Source: UBA940 sp031548515
GTDB lineage: Bacteria; Bacteroidota; Bacteroidia; Bacteroidales; Rikenellaceae
Length of the DNA stretch: 32,786 nt
Direction of reading: 5' to 3'
Assembly (NCBI GenBank): GCA_031548515.1
Contig: JAVBRB010000021.1
Coordinates: 1 to 32,786, forward strand
Part shown: in pieces, positions 21,489-30,294 of the stretch
Numbering within the stretch: the stretch's first letter is position 1
Layout: every line of letters starts with the position of its first letter
The notes under the pieces: generated by a model
What the model saw: the letters and a program-made list of their open reading frames with translations, nothing else
The model's database searches: none
Told to the model about the DNA's origin: nothing
Program-made: the position numbers and the translations under genes

Positions 21489-24413
21489 TTAATGCGCCTC
21501 TAACCAGTTTTCACCTATCCCATAATCGACGGCAAGGTCCACCGAAAGCTTCGCAGCGTGCTCCATGGCATCGACCACAACTGCCGTAACTTCTTCGCGT
21601 TCAGAACGCACCATGTCCACCACTACTTCATCGTGCACCTGCAGTATCATTTTCGACAGCAGGCCGCGCTTCCGCAAACCCTCGTCGATGCGTATCATGG
21701 CTATCTTCATAATGTCGGCGGCACTCCCCTGCAGCGGCGCGTTAATGGCATTCCGTTCGGCAAGTCCGCGGGCCACTGCATTTCGCGAATTTATGTCGGC
21801 AAGGAACCGGCGGCGCCCGAAAATGGTCGACACATAACCTGTCTCGCGAGCTTCGGCGATCACCCTCTCCATATACTCCTTGACTTTGGGGTACGAGCGG
21901 AAATAACCCTCTATGATATCTTTTGCCTCAGTACGCGGAATACGCAGCCGCTGCGACAGCCCGAAAGCCGATATGCCGTATATGATGCCGAAATTCGCAG
22001 TCTTGGCTTTACGCCTCATCTCGGGCGTTACCTGGTCGGTCGGAACGCCAAAGATGCGTGCGGCGGTGGCTCTGTGGATATCCTCGCCCGCACGGAACGC
22101 CTCGCACAGTGCCGGGTCGCCACTTAGGTGGGCCATCAGGCGCAGTTCCACCTGGCTGTAGTCGGCCGAAAGCAGCAGGTGCCCGCTATCCGACGGGATA
22201 AACGCCTTGCGGATCATCCGCCCCTGCTCCTCGCGCACCGGTATATTTTGCAGATTGGGATTGGTCGACGAGAGTCGTCCCGTCGCTGTAACAGCTTGAT
22301 TATACGAAGTATGTATGCGTCCGGTTTGAGGATTCACTATCTGCGGCAGGGCCTCGACATAGGTAGAAAGCAGTTTTTTGACACCCCTGTATTCGAGGAT
22401 CAGTTCGACTATGGGATGCTTGTCTGCAATACTCTGAAGTGTCTCCTCATCCGTACTGTACTGCTTCGTCTTTGTCAGTTTCGGCTTTTCGACCAGTTTC
22501 ATTTTGCCGAACAGAATTTCGCCCAATTGTCCCGGAGAGTTGACGTTCAGAGCTGGCTCTCCCGCCATTTCACGCACACGATTTTCAAGTTCATCGAGTT
22601 GCCGGGCCAGTTCCTTCGCGTATTCGGCAAGTATCGAAGTATCTATGCGGACCCCTTCCCTCTCCATAGATTCGAGAACGCCTATCACAGGCTCCTCTAT
22701 TTCAAGATAGAGTTTCTCGAGTTCCTGTTCTCCGGTCATACGCCACAGGATATGTTTAAGCTGTAAGGTAACGTCGGCGTCTTCACAGGCATAGTCTGCC
22801 ACTTTATCGACCGGCACCATATCCATCGTCAGTTGCCGGGCGCCGCTGCCTATCAGTGCGGTTATCTGCACAGGATCGTAATTGAGATATCTGTGCGCCA
22901 GGTAATTCATTCCGTGGCGCGATTCCGGATCAAGCAGGTAATGCAGTATCATGGTGTCGTATTTCCGCCCGCGCACTTCGATCCCGGCGGCACGCATGAA
23001 CATATCGTCGAACTTGATGTTCTGGCCGATCTTGGCGATTCGCGGGTTTTCGAAAAGCGGTTTCAGAACGGCGATCCTCGCCGCCTGCGTTTCGGGCGTC
23101 AGCGGGACGTAGAAAGCCTCGTGAGGCTCGCCCGCGAGCGAAATCCCGACCATGCGGTTCGTAAAGCAGTCGTAGCCGTTCGTCTCGGTGTCGTAGCAGA
23201 ACTCTTCCAGTTTTCCGAAACGTGTGGCGAGTTCTTTCAGTTCGGCGTCGCTGTCGACAACTTTGTAGCTGTGCGGGACGGTGTGTATGTTTTCAACCAC
23301 CGCTGCAAAGAGGTCTCCCTGCTCTGCGGGGGTTGCCGTATCGCTGTTTTCTTGCGTCTCCCCGAACAGCGAGCCTTGTCCTGCCAGCGATGGCGGTATC
23401 TTTTTCGTTGGTGCCGCAGTCTGTTTAGCAGACGCCATAACCGAAGCCCTTTCTTCAGGTGCCGGCGGCGTTCCGCATTGAACCGGTTGCATCTTTTCAT
23501 CCAAAGTTCCCTTGCACAGTATCGCCGAGTTGAACGGCGACCGGCTGTCGGTCATCATCTCGCGGAGGAACATATTGAATCCCAGCTCGGTGTATAGTTC
23601 GCGCAGGCACGGGCAGTCTGGGTCTTCCATTTCCAGCGCCGACGGAATGAAATCGACGGGGGCTTCGGTGTCTATGGTAACCAGCCGCTTGGCCAACAGC
23701 AGCTGGTCGCGCGAGGCGAGGATGCTGTCGTGCTGTTTGCCGCCGATGCTGTCTATATTCGCAAGGATATTCTCGACCGTACCGTATTGGCTGACGAGCT
23801 TTATGGCCCCTTTTTCGCCGATGCCGGGAACGCCCGGAACATTGTCCGAAGCGTCGCCCCACAGTGCCAGGATATCTGCAACGAGCTTAGGGTCGTCAAT
23901 ACCGTAGTATTCTTTGATGGCTTTTTTGTCGACGATTTCGATGCCTTCGCCGTTCTTGCGCTGTTTATAGATGAACGCGTCGTCGCCCACGAGCTGTCCG
24001 TAATCCTTGTCGGGAGTCACCATATACGTGTCGTACCCCTTTCCGGCCGCCTTCACCGACATCGTGCCGATCACATCATCGGCCTCCCACTTCGGCACCT
24101 CCAGAATGGGTATGCGCATAGCCTCCAGTATCCGTTTGATGTAGGGAACAGACGATAGAATATCCTCTGGGGTCTCGCTGCGATTGGCCTTGTAGAGCGG
24201 ATAGAGGTCATGGCGGAAATTACCGCCCCTGGGGTCGAAAGCCACTCCCATGTACTTCGGTCTTTCGCGCACGATCACGTCGCGCACGAATTTTGTAAAA
24301 CCGAAGATGGCGGATGTATTCAGCCCCGCGGCATTGCGCATCGGCCTGCCCAGAAAAGCATAATACGCCCGGAATATCAGGGCATATGCATCGACCAGAA
24401 ATAGTTTCGGCAT
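21489..24413 (-). CDS. polA: DNA polymerase I
   Basis: A 974-residue full-length Pol I. The 5'-3' exonuclease domain is at about 1-290 (FLVDAYALIFRAYY, KWEADDVIGT, GDASDNVPGVPGIGEKGA). A variable linker at about 300-375 contains QGSLF (346-350) and QGDLF (365-369). The 3'-5' proofreading domain keeps its residues: YDTETNG (Asp408, Glu410), NIKFDD and YACEDAD (Asp545). The polymerase domain has motif A LSADYSQVELR (Asp751), the O-helix RRKAKTANFGIIYG and motif C LQVHDEV (Asp928, Glu929). So all three activities should be intact. It fills gaps, removes RNA primers and serves repair. It is the last gene after an Lrp-type regulator and queD, 12 bases downstream of queD. Confidence 0.96.
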   Translation of the reverse strand: MPKLFLVDAYALIFRAYYAFLGRPMRNAAGLNTSAIFGFTKFVRDVIVRERPKYMGVAFDPRGGNFRHDLYPLYKANRSETPEDILSSVPYIKRILEAMRIPILEVPKWEADDVIGTMSVKAAGKGYDTYMVTPDKDYGQLVGDDAFIYKQRKNGEGIEIVDKKAIKEYYGIDDPKLVADILALWGDASDNVPGVPGIGEKGAIKLVSQYGTVENILANIDSIGGKQHDSILASRDQLLLAKRLVTIDTEAPVDFIPSALEMEDPDCPCLRELYTELGFNMFLREMMTDSRSPFNSAILCKGTLDEKMQPVQCGTPPAPEERASVMASAKQTAAPTKKIPPSLAGQGSLFGETQENSDTATPAEQGDLFAAVVENIHTVPHSYKVVDSDAELKELATRFGKLEEFCYDTETNGYDCFTNRMVGISLAGEPHEAFYVPLTPETQAARIAVLKPLFENPRIAKIGQNIKFDDMFMRAAGIEVRGRKYDTMILHYLLDPESRHGMNYLAHRYLNYDPVQITALIGSGARQLTMDMVPVDKVADYACEDADVTLQLKHILWRMTGEQELEKLYLEIEEPVIGVLESMEREGVRIDTSILAEYAKELARQLDELENRVREMAGEPALNVNSPGQLGEILFGKMKLVEKPKLTKTKQYSTDEETLQSIADKHPIVELILEYRGVKKLLSTYVEALPQIVNPQTGRIHTSYNQAVTATGRLSSTNPNLQNIPVREEQGRMIRKAFIPSDSGHLLLSADYSQVELRLMAHLSGDPALCEAFRAGEDIHRATAARIFGVPTDQVTPEMRRKAKTANFGIIYGISAFGLSQRLRIPRTEAKDIIEGYFRSYPKVKEYMERVIAEARETGYVSTIFGRRRFLADINSRNAVARGLAERNAINAPLQGSAADIMKIAMIRIDEGLRKRGLLSKMILQVHDEVVVDMVRSEREEVTAVVVDAMEHAAKLSVDLAVDYGIGENWLEAH

Positions 24414-24425
24414 TCCTCTAATATT

Positions 24426-24875
24426 TTATTCATTATCCTCGACGCACCATTCTGCATAGGAGGATGAGGTTTCGGAGAGGCGGACGGAGCACAAAGTGAC
24501 GCCGTCCGGGAGTTTCGGACGAAGGGTTTCGACGAAATTCGTCACGAGGTTCTCGCTCGTGGGCTGCCAGTCGACCGCAACGACGTTACCGTAGTGCGAC
24601 GAAAGGGCCGCGACCAGTTCTGTGTTTTCCTGAGTCAGGCGCACGACGAAAGCATGGTCATACCGCCCGACGATCTCGTGCTGCACGATCTGTTTCAGTT
24701 CCCCGAAATCGACGACCATCCCCTGTTTGGGAGAATCGTCCGAGCACGGTTCGCCCTTGACCGTCACCCACAGGCGGTATGAATGCCCATGAATTTGACG
24801 GCATGCGCCATCATATCCCTCGAGCGCGTGCGCCATCTCGAACGAGAACTCCTTCGTTACTTTTATCGCTGCCAT
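24426..24875 (-). CDS. queD: 6-carboxytetrahydropterin synthase (QueD/PTPS family)
   Basis: A 149-residue enzyme of the PTPS family. Zinc ligands His16 (FEMAHALEG), His29 and His31 (QIHGHSY) and the catalytic Cys25 (DGACRQIHGHS) are in place. MVVDFGELK, YDHAFVV, PTSENLVTNF and VRLSETSSSYAEW (Glu) complete the family pattern. In bacteria this usually is QueD, which makes 6-carboxytetrahydropterin for queuosine and other deazapurines; a folate-linked PTPS-III role would need a Glu in place of Cys and is not supported. It starts eight bases after the Lrp-type gene stop. Confidence 0.9.
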   Translation of the reverse strand: MAAIKVTKEFSFEMAHALEGYDGACRQIHGHSYRLWVTVKGEPCSDDSPKQGMVVDFGELKQIVQHEIVGRYDHAFVVRLTQENTELVAALSSHYGNVVAVDWQPTSENLVTNFVETLRPKLPDGVTLCSVRLSETSSSYAEWCVEDNE

Positions 24876-24883
24876 TCCCGTAA

Positions 24884-25366
24884 CTATTCTTTGGAATCTT
24901 CTATGGACACCTGCCTGGCAAAAGTTTCACTCAAAGAAATGAACGTTTCCGTGGTGGTTATGCCGGGAACGGTCAGTATCTTGTCGAAAATAGTATGCAT
25001 CAGGTGCTCGTTGTCGCGGCAGTAGACTTTTATCAGCAGATTGTATTTGCCGGTCAGGAAGTAGCACTCGACAACTTCGGGTACGTTGCGCAGTGTTTCG
25101 ACGGTGCTTCCGTGCAGCGACACCTCGCGCAGTTGTATACCTATGATAGCACAGACATCGAATCCGAGCGTTTTGGGGTCGACTATCAACCGGGCGCCCT
25201 GTATCACGCCGAGATCCGCCAGTTTTTTGACCCTCTGGTGTATGGCGGCGCCGGATATCCCGCATTCGCGCGCAATCTCGAGATACGGCATTCTGGCGTT
25301 ATTCATCAAAGACCGCAATATCTTGTGGTCGATATGGTCCATCTCAACTTTAGGCATGACTATCAC
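24884..25366 (-). CDS. Lrp/AsnC-family transcription regulator
   Basis: A 160-residue regulator. The winged helix-turn-helix covers about 10-60 (HIDHKILRSLMNNARMPYLEIARECGISGAAIHQRVKKLADLGVI), and the RAM/ligand-binding domain about 70-150 (CAIIGIQLREV, VECYFLTGKYNLLIKVYC, VPGITTTETFISLS). Such proteins sense amino acids and form octamers. It lies 61 bases downstream of kbl and directly before queD and polA, so control of kbl or other amino-acid genes is plausible, but the effector is unknown. The start may be ATG 25366 or 25357. Confidence 0.9.
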   Translation of the reverse strand: MIVMPKVEMDHIDHKILRSLMNNARMPYLEIARECGISGAAIHQRVKKLADLGVIQGARLIVDPKTLGFDVCAIIGIQLREVSLHGSTVETLRNVPEVVECYFLTGKYNLLIKVYCRDNEHLMHTIFDKILTVPGITTTETFISLSETFARQVSIEDSKE

Positions 25367-25369
25367 GAT

Positions 25370-25427
25370 TACGAATTAAAAATTACGATTTCCCCCCTTT
25401 GAGGAGTTGTGCGAAGCAACGGGGTGG
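25370..25427. repeat. AT repeat and GGGGTGGTT-type element between kbl and lrp
   Basis: ATTACGA-ATTAAAA-ATTACGA at about 25370-25389 is followed by CCCCCCTTTGAGGAG and GTTGTGCGAAGCAACGGGGTGG, the latter with a GTTG-TGCGAAG-CAAC hairpin. The second part resembles the end of the dispersed repeat at 8101-8224 (CCCCTCC, hairpin, GGGGTAGTT). It is probably one of a family of Bacteroidota intergenic repeats. Confidence 0.5.
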
Positions 25428-26615
25428 TTATTTCAACACCCCTAGTTCGCGGCCGACTTTAACGAAAGCCTCGACGCACCGGTCGAGCTGTTCGGGCGTG
25501 TGTCCGGCCGACACCTGAACGCGGATGCGGGCCTGTCCTTTCGGAACGACCGGATAGTAGAATCCCGTAACATAAATCCCTTCGTCGAGCAGCCGCGCTG
25601 CGAAACGCTGCGACAGCGGAGCGTCGTACAGCATCACGGCGCAGATGGCGGACCGCGTCGGCTTGATATCGAAACCGGCGCCGATCATGGCCGTGCGGAA
25701 ACGTTCGACATTGGCGGCCAGGCGGTCGTGCAGTTCATCGGACTCTTCCAGCATGCGGAAGACCTCGATCCCGGCCCCCGCCACTGCCGGCGGCAGCGAG
25801 TTGGAGAACAGGTATGGCCTCGAACGCTGGCGGAGCAGTTCTATTATCTCTTTGCGCCCTGTCGTGAATCCGCCTATCGCGCCCCCGAAAGCCTTTCCGA
25901 GTGTCCCTGTTATGATATCGACCTGTCCTCGCAAGTTGTAAAGCTCTGTCACACCGCGGCCGGTTTTTCCGACGACCCCTGCCGAGTGGCATTCGTCGAC
26001 CATTACCAGCGCATCGTATTTTTCTGCAAGGCGGCATATCTCGTCCATCGGGGCCACGTTGCCGTCCATAGAGAACACCCCGTCGGTGACGATGATACGG
26101 AAACGCTGTGCCTGCGCGAGTTTCAACTGTTCTTCGAGGTCGGCCATATCGGCATTGGCATAGCGGTAACGCACAGCCTTGCACAACCTCACTCCATCTA
26201 TAATGGAAGCATGGTTGAGCGCATCGGAAATTATGGCGTCCTCTTCGCTGAGCAGCGGCTCGAAAACACCTCCGTTGGCGTCGAAACAGGCGGCGTAAAG
26301 TATGGTATCTTCCGTTCCGAAATAATCGGCAACGGTCTTTTCCAACTGTTTGTGGATATCCTGCGTGCCGCAGATGAAGCGCACCGACGACATTCCGTAA
26401 CCCCGGTTGTCCATAGCACGTTTTGCAGCCTCCACCAGGCGGGGATCGTCCGACAGCCCCAGGTAATTGTTGGCGCAGAAGTTAAGCACCTGCCTGCCCC
26501 CAACGGCGATAGACGTCCTCTGCGGGCTTTCGATAATTCGTTCCTCTTTATAGAGTCCCGCCTCCCTTATACTTTGCAGCTCCTGTGCAAGGTATTCTTT
26601 GATCTTTCCGTACAT
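25428..26615 (-). CDS. kbl: Glycine C-acetyltransferase (2-amino-3-ketobutyrate CoA ligase)
   Basis: A 395-residue PLP enzyme of the alpha-oxoamine synthase family. It interconverts 2-amino-3-ketobutyrate plus CoA with glycine plus acetyl-CoA in threonine breakdown. It has NFCANNYLGLSDDP, GYGMSSVRFICGTQDIHK, VMVDECHSAGVVG (Asp207) and TGTLGKAFGGAIGG with the PLP lysine Lys241. The SVRFICGTQ stretch and length favour Kbl over BioF. No threonine dehydrogenase gene is beside it. A -7 box TACCTTTG lies 49 bases upstream of the ATG. Confidence 0.92.
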   Translation of the reverse strand: MYGKIKEYLAQELQSIREAGLYKEERIIESPQRTSIAVGGRQVLNFCANNYLGLSDDPRLVEAAKRAMDNRGYGMSSVRFICGTQDIHKQLEKTVADYFGTEDTILYAACFDANGGVFEPLLSEEDAIISDALNHASIIDGVRLCKAVRYRYANADMADLEEQLKLAQAQRFRIIVTDGVFSMDGNVAPMDEICRLAEKYDALVMVDECHSAGVVGKTGRGVTELYNLRGQVDIITGTLGKAFGGAIGGFTTGRKEIIELLRQRSRPYLFSNSLPPAVAGAGIEVFRMLEESDELHDRLAANVERFRTAMIGAGFDIKPTRSAICAVMLYDAPLSQRFAARLLDEGIYVTGFYYPVVPKGQARIRVQVSAGHTPEQLDRCVEAFVKVGRELGVLK

Positions 26616-26664
26616 AATCTAATAGAATCGTTGATTAAATCCCCCGTTACTTTCGGACTGTTAG

Positions 26665-26672
26665 CAAAGGTA
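26665..26672 (-). promoter_or_regulatory. -7 box TACCTTTG for kbl
   Basis: Exact match on the minus strand, 49 bases before the kbl ATG at 26615; the -33 region has GTTT at a 20-base spacing. Confidence 0.55.
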
Positions 26673-26832
26673 ATGTATTTTTCCTGTTATTTAAACTTAC
26701 AGATTATAATTTGGCGGCGGCACATAAAAAACACCGTAGGTTCCGGCGCGCTTGCCGACTCCAAGTTCGTCAGAATATCATTCTCCGAAGTTATTTTCTG
26801 CTTTTTTCAGATGATTTTCGCCAAACTCTTCG

Positions 26833-26840
26833 TACCTTGC
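26833..26840 (+). promoter_or_regulatory. -7-like box TACCTTGC for pgk
   Basis: One mismatch to TAnnTTTG (last two positions read GC for TG), 42 bases before the pgk ATG. The rest of 26673-26832 is the divergent region and shows no further element I can name. Confidence 0.35.
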
Positions 26841-26882
26841 AATGTTTTCCGTGGGAATTTATCAACTTAAAAATATAATGAT

Positions 26883-28142
26883 ATGAACTCGATTGACACC
26901 TACGATTTCAAGGGCAAACGCGCGATCATCCGCGTGGATTTCAACGTGCCCCTCGACGAAAATTTCAACGTTACGGATGACACGCGCATCCGTGCGGCGA
27001 TTCCCACCATCAAAAAAGTGCTGGCAGGTGGCGGTTCGGTCATCCTGATGTCGCACTTGGGACGCCCCAAGAAAAACAACGACGAGAAGTACTCGCTCAA
27101 GCATATCGTATCGGCGGTCGAGAAACGCCTCGGCACGAAAGTCGAGTTCGCAGGCGACTGCATCGGCGACAAGGCATCCGAAATGGCTAAAAATCTGAAA
27201 CCGGGCCAGGTTATGATGCTCGAAAACCTGCGTTTCTACGCAGAGGAGGAAGGTAAACCCCGCGGATTGGCAGAAGACGCTTCCGAAGATGAAAAGGCAG
27301 CCGCCAAGAAAGAGGTAAAGGCAAGCCAGAAAGAGTTTACCAAGCGTCTCGCATCTTATGCCGACGTTTACATTAACGATGCTTTCGGCACGGCGCACCG
27401 CGCCCACGCCTCCACGGCGCTCATCGCCGACTATTTCCCAAATGACAAGATGTTCGGCTACGTAATGGAGAACGAGCTGAAAGCCATCGACAGCGTGATG
27501 GAAAATCCGAAGCGTCCGTTTATGGCCATCCTGGGCGGCGCAAAGGTATCTTCGAAGATCACGATCATCGAAAAACTGATGGAGAAGGTCGACAGCCTCA
27601 TCCTCAGCGGCGGCATGACCTACACTTTCGCTTCGGCGCAAGGCGGCAATGTTGGCGACTCTATGGATGAAAAGGATATGCATCCGCTCGCCCTCTCGAT
27701 CCTTGAAAAGGCTAAAGCAAAGGGCATCAAACTGTATTTTTCGGAAGACGCACTGTGCGGAGACAGGTTCGCTGCCGATGCCGAAATCAAGAAATGCGAA
27801 GTGTTCGACATACCCAAGGGTTGGGAAGGCATGGACATCGGCGAAAAGGGTAAAAAGCTCTTCACCGAAGTCATCAAGGACCAGAAAACCATCCTGTGGA
27901 ACGGCCCTGTAGGCGTGTTCGAATTCGACAGATTCGCAAGCGGAACCCGCGCAATTGCCGATGCCATTGTCGAAGCGACCGCAAAAGGAGCCTATTCGCT
28001 CATTGGCGGCGGCGACTCAGTGGCAGCCATCAACAAGTTCGGCCTGGCCGACAAAGTGAGTTACAACTCGACCGGCGGCGGCGCCCTGCTCGAATACATC
28101 GAAGGCAAGGAACTCCCCGGAGTAGCTGCTATTCGCAAATAA
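26883..28142 (+). CDS. pgk: Phosphoglycerate kinase
   Basis: A 419-residue Pgk that makes ATP from 1,3-bisphosphoglycerate in glycolysis. Family motifs in order are RVDFNVPLDENFNVTDDTRI, SHLGRPKK, MLENLRFYAEEEG, NDAFGTAHRAHAST, ILGGAKVSSKI, LSGGMTYTF, NGPVGVFEF and LIGGGDSVAAINKFG. The middle stretch SEDEKAAAKKEVKASQKEF is a charged insertion of the N-domain that is often seen in Bacteroidota. Cytoplasmic. A hairpin at 28174-28203 follows the gene. Confidence 0.96.
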   Translation: MNSIDTYDFKGKRAIIRVDFNVPLDENFNVTDDTRIRAAIPTIKKVLAGGGSVILMSHLGRPKKNNDEKYSLKHIVSAVEKRLGTKVEFAGDCIGDKASEMAKNLKPGQVMMLENLRFYAEEEGKPRGLAEDASEDEKAAAKKEVKASQKEFTKRLASYADVYINDAFGTAHRAHASTALIADYFPNDKMFGYVMENELKAIDSVMENPKRPFMAILGGAKVSSKITIIEKLMEKVDSLILSGGMTYTFASAQGGNVGDSMDEKDMHPLALSILEKAKAKGIKLYFSEDALCGDRFAADAEIKKCEVFDIPKGWEGMDIGEKGKKLFTEVIKDQKTILWNGPVGVFEFDRFASGTRAIADAIVEATAKGAYSLIGGGDSVAAINKFGLADKVSYNSTGGGALLEYIEGKELPGVAAIRK

Positions 28143-28173
28143 GGCGGCAACGGCCGCGGCTATTATTATATTG

Positions 28174-28203
28174 ATGAGGAGCCTGTTACAACTGGCTCCT
28201 CAT
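28174..28203 (+). terminator. Hairpin terminator after pgk
   Basis: ATGAGGAGCC (28174-28183) pairs perfectly with GGCTCCTCAT (28194-28203) around loop TGTTACAACT. The following bases are TCATCTC, only weakly T-rich, so termination may be partial and allow read-through into the peptidase gene 35 bases later. Confidence 0.6.
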
Positions 28204-28237
28204 TCATCTCAAGGGATCAATCAAGGTAAAATAAGTT

Positions 28238-30241
28238 ATGAAACGTTTAATCTTTATCAGTTTAATGGCAATTATGGCTGGGTGTGCAGGCAAGGAGAAG
28301 AAGGTGCCGGCGATCGACCTGGGAAACCTCGACACGTCGATTGCTCCGAACGAGGATTTTTATCAGTATGCGACCGGCGGATGGCAGAAGAACAATCCGC
28401 TGAAACCCGAATTCGCGCGTTACGGCTCGTTTGACGTGCTGCGCGAGAACAACGAGATCCTCATACGCGACCTGTTCGCAGAGATTGAGAAAAAGCAGGC
28501 CGCCAAGGGCAGCGTCGAACAAAAGATCGGCGACCTGTACCGTTTGGGATTGGACAGTGTGAGGCTGAACGAAGAGAGGCTGCTCCCCGTTCAGGGCGAC
28601 CTGGCCGCGGTGGATGCAGCAAACGGACGCGAGGCTTTCAGCGCACTGCTGGCTTCGATGCACCGCGCGATTGGCAATCCGTTCTTCGCACCGTACGTTG
28701 ACGCCGACATGATGAACAGCTCGATGAATATAGTTAACCTGCACCAGGCAGGTCTGGGTATGCACAACCGCGACTATTATTTAGACGCTGAAAACGAAGC
28801 TATCCGCGAGGCGTACAAAAAATATATCGGCGACATATTTGCCAAGGCTGAGTACGGCGATCCGGTAGTGGCAGTGGACGCTGTGATGGAGATCGAAACC
28901 GCTATTGCCCAAGCATCTCTTTCCAATGTCGACCTGCGCAATCCCTACAACAGCTACAATAAAACCACGGTGGCGGCGGTCAAAAAGGATTATCCTAACA
29001 TCGACTGGGACGTTTATCTGAACGGAATGGGCTTGCAGGGGCTGGCTGAGATCAACGCTTGCCATCCGGCAGTACTGAAAACAGCCAACGACATCATAGG
29101 TGGCGACGCGCAGAAGTTGAAGTACTACCTCGTTTTCAACGTACTCAACAACGCCGCCGGAGCCCTCGACGACGATATCTATATGGCCTCATTCGACTTC
29201 TACGGTCGCACGATGTCGGGGCAGGAAGAACCCCGTCCGCGCTGGAAACGCGCCCTGGGTGTCCCTAACCAGACACTCTCCGAGGCAGTGGGAGAAATGT
29301 ATGTGGCCCGGTATTTTCCGCCCTCGAGCAAGGAAAAGATGCTTAAACTTGTCGCCGACCTGCAGACGTCGCTCAGCGATCATATCCGCAATCTCGACTG
29401 GATGTCGGACGCGACAAAGGAAAAAGCGCTCGAAAAACTTGCCACGTTCCATGTCAAGATAGGTTATCCCGACAAATGGAAAGACTATTCATCGCTGGAA
29501 ATAGACCCGTCGCTATCGTACTACGAGAACATCAAGCGCGCGACCGCATGGCATTCCGACGATCAGATGAGCGAAGCCGGAAAACCCGTAGACAAAGACA
29601 AATGGGGCATGAGTCCGCAAACGGTGAACGCATATTACAATCCGTCAACCAACGAAATATGCTTCCCGGCGGCCATTCTGCAGCCCCCATTCTTCAATCC
29701 CGATGCCGACGATGCCGTCAATTACGGCGCTATCGGAGTCGTGATCGGACACGAAATGACACACGGTTTCGACGACCAGGGGCGACAGTTCGACCAGGAC
29801 GGCAACCTTCATGACTGGTGGACGGAAGATGATGCCAAAGCCTTCAGCGAACGCGCCGACAAACTCGTTGCACAATTCGACGCCATAGAGGTTCTTCCCG
29901 GCATGCATGCCAACGGACGCTTCACGTTGGGCGAAAACATTGCCGACCAAGGCGGCCTGAGAGTTGCCTACACGGCAATGAAGATGGCCCAAGCTGGCAC
30001 GGAGCCTGCCTCTATCGATAACTTTACCGCCGAACAGCGTTTCTACCTGAGCTACGGCGCCATCTGGGCGCAAAACATCCGCAACGAGGAGATTGCCCGC
30101 CTGACAAAGGTCGACGAGCATTCGCTGGGTAAATGGAGGGTGGATGCGACACTGAAAAACCTCGGCACCTTCTACGAGGCGTTCGGCATAACGGACGGAG
30201 CGATGTTCCTTCCGCCCGAACAGAGAGTGGTGATCTGGTAA
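28238..30241 (+). CDS. M13-family zinc metallopeptidase, lipoprotein (PepO-like)
   Basis: A 667-residue peptidase of the neprilysin/PepO group. It starts MKRLIFISLMAIMAGC with lipobox IMAGC at Cys16, so it is lipid-anchored. The N-terminal half holds the family's large helical lobe (FYQYATGGWQKNN, LHQAGLGMHNRDYYLD). The zinc site is HEMTH with His505, Glu506 and His509, followed by GFDDQGRQFD, and the third ligand is Glu566 in GENIADQGGL. NAYYNPSTNEICFPAAILQPPFF is a strong family marker. It should cut short peptides outside the inner membrane. No TAnnTTTG lies between it and pgk. A strong terminator follows. Confidence 0.94.
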   Translation: MKRLIFISLMAIMAGCAGKEKKVPAIDLGNLDTSIAPNEDFYQYATGGWQKNNPLKPEFARYGSFDVLRENNEILIRDLFAEIEKKQAAKGSVEQKIGDLYRLGLDSVRLNEERLLPVQGDLAAVDAANGREAFSALLASMHRAIGNPFFAPYVDADMMNSSMNIVNLHQAGLGMHNRDYYLDAENEAIREAYKKYIGDIFAKAEYGDPVVAVDAVMEIETAIAQASLSNVDLRNPYNSYNKTTVAAVKKDYPNIDWDVYLNGMGLQGLAEINACHPAVLKTANDIIGGDAQKLKYYLVFNVLNNAAGALDDDIYMASFDFYGRTMSGQEEPRPRWKRALGVPNQTLSEAVGEMYVARYFPPSSKEKMLKLVADLQTSLSDHIRNLDWMSDATKEKALEKLATFHVKIGYPDKWKDYSSLEIDPSLSYYENIKRATAWHSDDQMSEAGKPVDKDKWGMSPQTVNAYYNPSTNEICFPAAILQPPFFNPDADDAVNYGAIGVVIGHEMTHGFDDQGRQFDQDGNLHDWWTEDDAKAFSERADKLVAQFDAIEVLPGMHANGRFTLGENIADQGGLRVAYTAMKMAQAGTEPASIDNFTAEQRFYLSYGAIWAQNIRNEEIARLTKVDEHSLGKWRVDATLKNLGTFYEAFGITDGAMFLPPEQRVVIW

Positions 30242-30280
30242 AAAAAATAAAGCGCTCGAAATGAGTGCTTTATTTTTTTT
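30241..30280. terminator. Bidirectional terminator
   Basis: AAAAAAATAAAGC-GCTC-GAAAT-GAG-TGCTTTATTTTTTTT forms a long stem with A- and T-tracts on its two sides. It begins at the last base of the M13 gene stop and lies 15 bases from the stop of the converging gene at 30295. Confidence 0.85.
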
Positions 30281-30294
30281 GTCCGGAAAAAAGA

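Noticed and set aside
25500..26870. Long plus-strand open frame of 456 codons
   Set aside because: It lies antisense to kbl, whose motifs and PLP lysine are complete; the plus-strand protein has no recognisable domain.
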